A DNA stretch of 64,000 nt, from contig MNCI01009276.1 in the NCBI GenBank assembly GCA_015680685.1, positions 98,501 through 162,500 on the forward strand, written 5' to 3'. Source of the DNA: Gnetum montanum. Lineage: Eukaryota; Streptophyta; Gnetopsida; Gnetales; Gnetaceae. Both the position numbers and the translations under genes were made by a program. Positions 60,099-64,000 of the stretch are shown piece by piece (position 1 is the stretch's first letter; every line of letters starts with the position of its first letter). A model generated the notes under the pieces. The model was not told the origin of the DNA and ran no database searches. It was given only the letters and a program-made list of their open reading frames with translations.

Positions 60099-60881
60099 TG
60101 ATGAGCTACGATATCGCATGGGTCGCGATATCGCGTACATGATATCGTAGCCCATCGCCAGTTCTATAAATAAGAGGCGGCTTTTCCTTATTTCATCATC
60201 TAGATCTAGACCCTTAGCTAAACTCTGGCAGTTTTAGCATTCCAAAGATAGAATAATTTCCATGTGCCCACAGTAGGAGTCTCAAAGTGAATGGATCTTT
60301 ATTCAAGTAATTTGTACCTAAGCACACAATTGTGTACGGAAATAAAGATGAACTTTCTGATAAACCTTGCAACATGTGGGCTAAGCTAAATAGGAATGAA
60401 TTAATGTTAAATGCTTAATTTCTTTCTTAGATAATTAATCTCTCTCAACCCTCAACTCTCCTAGTTAAGTGCATTTAGTACGACTTCTTTGAGCACGTGT
60501 GCTACACTTGGTAACCCAGTAACGAATAGCGTTTGGTAATCTCAGTAGCGTTGCACTGGTTCAGGGTGTGTACGACAAGTGGGAATGGAGACTGATGCTA
60601 GGACGATTAGAACTTAGTTAGCGAATAGTTAGTCACTTAGTCTCTTCACCCTTCCCTCTTAGCATAAGGCGTTAAAAAGATAAAAGATATAAAAATCATA
60701 TACCTTAGACTTACTTAACCATAAAATCGTGATAATACAAGTAAGTCTAGGAAGACAACGATTGATTAACCTTAAGTGTTCCATTAGGGTGCGTAAGCAC
60801 TTAGTCCTTGAAGTTCGACCGGATCACGCGTGCGACACTCGTATTTGTATGGTTGAGTGTAGGGGTACTTGTCACTCATCA
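60099..60881 (+). repeat. 5' LTR of G7, GATATC-type U3
   Basis: It starts TGATGAGCTACGATATCGC and ends CACTCATCA. U3 (60108-60150) has GATATCGCATGGGTCGCGATATCGCG-like palindromes. TATAAATA is at 60165-60172 and AATAAAGATGAAC near 60341. The 5' flank ATAGT (60094-60098) should recur after the 3' LTR outside the window. Confidence 0.9.
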
Positions 60882-60882
60882 T

Positions 60883-60901
60883 TGGCGCCATTGTCGGGGA
60901 C
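60883..60901 (+). other. Primer-binding site of G7 (best preserved tRNA-Asp type)
   Basis: TGGCGCCATTGTCGGGGAC starts two bases after the LTR. The first 18 bases match the complement of a plant tRNA-Asp 3' end at 16 positions (from memory of that tRNA). Confidence 0.85.
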
Positions 60902-61026
60902 TTAGTTGTTTGTGCACTACGTAGAACATAGGAAATCATCCACATCGTTGGGAGCTAAAATGAACCCTTAGGGTTAATCAAGAGAAAAATAACATAACGA
61001 TAAACAACACATCGGACAAGACTAAA

Positions 61027-64000
61027 ATGTCTTCTTCTCCACACAAAAGCACTTCACCGCCTAGGACCAACACTAGAGACAGTTGGCGACACAACACACA
61101 TAACCAAAATCTGCTAGTTCCTCAACAATTCAGTGTGGTATATATTCATCACGATGAATATATGCCTGACTTTACCTTTGTCTTCCATCAAGATGAACAA
61201 CTGTGTTGGAGAGACTTGGAGGGTAACATAGTGTTACCCCTAGATAGAGCAGCCTCCAACATGCTCCTTCGTACCCTTGCATGAATAGGCATGTCACAAT
61301 TATATGCTGAGTACGTTGCATGTGATTACAACGCAAGGGACTACCATCCCACAGAAGCGCAACGCCAATGAGACTTGTGGCAGGAGAGTTACCACACATC
61401 ATTGAAGGGCAAAGGACCCCATAATGCTTCACCTGTCATAAGAGAAATTAAGGGTGATGAACCTATTTCAATAGGTTCTCCAAAAAATGATGTTCCCCCT
61501 CCTAACGATAGTGAGGAGGTGGTGTATCAGAACCTTCGCTCCATGATTCACAACCCTTGTTCTAATCCCCATGAACACCAAGTGTTCAACGAGGGAACAT
61601 AAACACAAGATAAGGACGGGCATTCTGATCGTCATCACGATTGGGGTCAAGATCACCGAAGGGAAGGTAGGAAACATCGTCATGGGGATGGTTCTCCTTC
61701 CTCTTCCCCTTCATCATCACATTCACCCTTTCCTTCAACATTAGGACACAGTCATAAGGAACCTCACCATGACGATAAGGGTAAGAAAAATGAGAAACCT
61801 CGATGAGAGAGTCGAGAGCGAGGATGAGGGCATTCTAAGGAATCACGACATGGAAGAAGGGAAAGTAGGGAACCACGTAGACATCATAGAAGCCATCAGA
61901 GAAATGACCATGATGAACCCCTACTTGCAACCTGAAACATGTTAGACATCATGGAGGCCATTAGAATACCTACAAGGCACCAAAAAGATAGCAGGATCAA
62001 GAGACTAGACATGAATAATATCCCACGATTTGAGGGGGGATACAACGCTGATCCGCAGAACCACTTATAGGCATTTCATGATGCCTGCACCTTACAGAAC
62101 ATTGAAAATGAGTGGCAAAAGTTAAAGTTATTTCCAAGGACACTCATAAAAGAAGCAAAAAGCTAGTACCAGTCCTTAGAGCCAGAATCCATTCGAAGAT
62201 GGAGTACGATGCTAGAACTATTTAACGATAAATATCAAATGTACTCCTGAGTGTCCAACTTGTGAAAGCAGATCCAAGGATGGAAGTAGGGAAATCAAAA
62301 ACCCTCAGATGCTACCATTGGCTAATATTATGCATTGTTACATCGTTGCCCGGGCCATGGTTATGCACAACGAGACCAACTACGCCATCTCATAGATGGA
62401 CTAAGACATGAAACTAGGAGAACCCTTGGAACATATGCCCAAGGGAGATTATTAGAGCTTAGGTTTCATGAGGTTCATAGATTGTTGGAGCAAGTAGCTA
62501 AGGAAGAAGGAGAGTTACATAAGAGAGAAAGTGTGGAAGAGTATAACCACAATCCTTTCCTCCGAAAGAGGGGAGTGAGATTCTGTGAGGAGGAGGATGA
62601 GTCAGCACTTGAAGAGTTGGTGAATAGGAAAACCTTACCGCTTCAAAAATTAACAACAGAAGTGTTGGCCAAGGTAGATCAAATGTGGGACTCCTTAGAT
62701 AGTAGATTTGGAACTTTTCTAAAAATCGTAGAAGATTCTAAGAAGCGAAGTAGTGATCATGATAAGAAAAAGAAGAGGGATTTGGACCATGCATGTAACA
62801 AAGGTAAGGGTAAAATGGCTATCACTGAAGAGGTTGTGGATTCTGATACAGACAATGATGGTGGATGTGAGATATGCCAGTATGACCATCCTAAGGGATG
62901 TTGCCCAATAATCTCACATCGGCAAGAGTCTGGGGTGTATGCACTTAACCCACGACTCAACAAACGGCAAGCACCCCGAAGGTTACCTTATCCCCAAGGT
63001 AACCCAAGGTAGTTTCACCAATCCTTAACATATTATCCAAGTGGAACTCCACCAAAACCTATTGATCAACACTAGTAGTGGCAATACCCACAGTCATGGG
63101 GGATGCCACCGCCAAGGCAATAATACCCTTACCGGCAACCAGATCCATATGGCTACTACGTGCAGTTGCCAATCTCTCCAAGTTACTCTATTGGTCACAT
63201 GACCCCACAACGTCACTACCAAGCTTGGGAGTACTGTAGGACTCCTCTTGGAAGAGACACACCACATCCATACCATCCTCCAAACCCATCTACGACTCTT
63301 ACACCAATAGCTCCACTACCACCTGCTCCAACAATGCAAGGGGTATTCCCCACTCAACCGCAACAACCCAATGTCACGAGGGCTTCGAATCCTCAAACCG
63401 TAGTTGGTTTTGATAATCTTATGCTGAAAAGACCTTTCTTCAGAACCAACAATTCAACTAAGCCCTCACCATCACAAGCCGTTGAACATCTAAACACCTG
63501 CATACCAAATAAAGTTTTGGGACCTGCTTCAACCCAAAAATCGAGCTTAATGCACACTATTATGTTAACACATGCCATTACTGACTGGATTAAGATGGGC
63601 CACCTTCCCAAGAAATTATCTAATCCTAGAAGTCCTCTAATCTACCTCCAAGTTGCTGGGAATGAACCATGTAAAGATCTTCTAGACTCAGGTTCTGGAG
63701 TCAACTTAATATCATAGGAGATGTACAAAGCCTGGAACCTACCTCCACTAAGGAAGAGTAATATTCCACTAGAGCTGGCCAACTAGTCCATCACTGTCCC
63801 TTTGGGACTAGTGGAGGACATTGTTATCACTGTGAGTGGTTGGTCATATCCAGCTGATTTCCTAGTGATACAAGTAAACAATGGTAAGGGGGACTTCCCA
63901 ATAATAATGGGAAGAGCATGGCTAAGCACTATAGATGCATGCCTAGGAATTCGTGATCTTTCCCTGAAAATATCCAAGAAGAACACTTTTGGAAAGATCG
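61027..64000 (+). pseudogene. gag-pro: gag-pro of G7, one frame with 18 stops and no frameshift
   Basis: From ATG at 61027 a single frame reads to the window end. Blocks: FSVVYIHHDEYMPDFTFVFH (N-terminal), a His/Asp/Arg-rich region with SPSSSPSSSHSP (about 61690-61730), the capsid-like domain (about 62005-62460), an acidic/basic linker, and the knuckle C-E-I-C-Q-Y-D-H-P-K-G-C-C (62866-62904). A Pro/Gln/Tyr-rich linker (63010-63600) follows, then protease LLDSGSGVNLIS with Asp at 63685 and FPIIMGRAWLSTIDAC. Eighteen in-frame stops (for example 61282, 61600, 62068, 63010, 63076, 63784) interrupt it; every one is one transition from CGA, CAA, CAG or TGG. It shows that gag and protease were one ORF in this family. 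Confidence 0.85.

Noticed and set aside
60883-60901. tRNA-like sequence
   Set aside because: Only the 3'-terminal 18 nt complement of tRNA-Asp is present, next to an LTR; it is a primer-binding site, not a tRNA gene.

Overview
This window looks like nuclear, repeat-rich heterochromatin of a seed plant, most likely a large slowly purged genome such as a gymnosperm. That is inferred only from the density, age and nesting of the retroelements; the species cannot be named. I found no intact host gene, rRNA or tRNA gene, or CRISPR. Almost all recognisable sequence is decayed LTR retrotransposon. The dominant family is a Ty3/gypsy lineage resembling Athila: its primer-binding site (PBS) reads like the complement of a tRNA-Asp 3' end (best copy TGGCGCCATTGTCGGGGA), its LTRs begin TGATGAGT and end ACTCATCA, and it has one gag-pro-pol reading order with a D-59-D-35-E integrase.

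Layout. G1: LTR 86-929 (minus), body off the left edge. 930-4633: unrecognised sequence plus a three-copy tandem repeat. G2 (plus): LTR 4634-5517, gag, protease, RT and RNase H to about 10350, where it abuts C1, a truncated Ty1/copia element (minus, 10350-12681). 13124-15889: a long minus-strand degenerate ORF ('ORF-X') with a plant-transposon-type domain and a coiled-coil tail. 17762-20744: G3 gag and LTR (minus). G4 (20760-28016, minus) and G5 (27055-49666, minus) follow head to tail and share LTRs. G5 carries a second ORF-X (28220-31115) between integrase and its 3' LTR, and its gag is split by G6, a complete nested element (37842-47757, plus) with a near-perfect target duplication. After G5 come a protease fragment of another gypsy lineage (50160-50640), a solo LTR with a perfect 5-bp duplication (53844-54784), a LINE RT remnant (56640-57880, minus), a second copia fragment C2 (58756-60098, plus) and G7 (60099 to the window end, plus) inserted into C2.

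How the parts work together. The gag, protease, RT, RNase H and integrase pieces are the replication machinery of one family. Every copy visible far enough to judge is broken by stops, indels or lost catalytic residues. The family has two LTR types that share R-U5 but differ in U3: one has clusters of GATATC palindromes (G1, G3, G6, G7, solo LTR), the other CATCGATGGGGC-like motifs (G2, G4, G5).

The most interesting content is ORF-X. Two copies are recognisably the same protein, lie about 1.7-1.8 kb downstream of a T-rich tract in the element 3' region, and begin just after a branch-point-like TACTAAT and an ATTRTAG acceptor-like sequence. This suggests a third, possibly spliced, ORF. G3 appears to keep gag and ORF-X but no pol.
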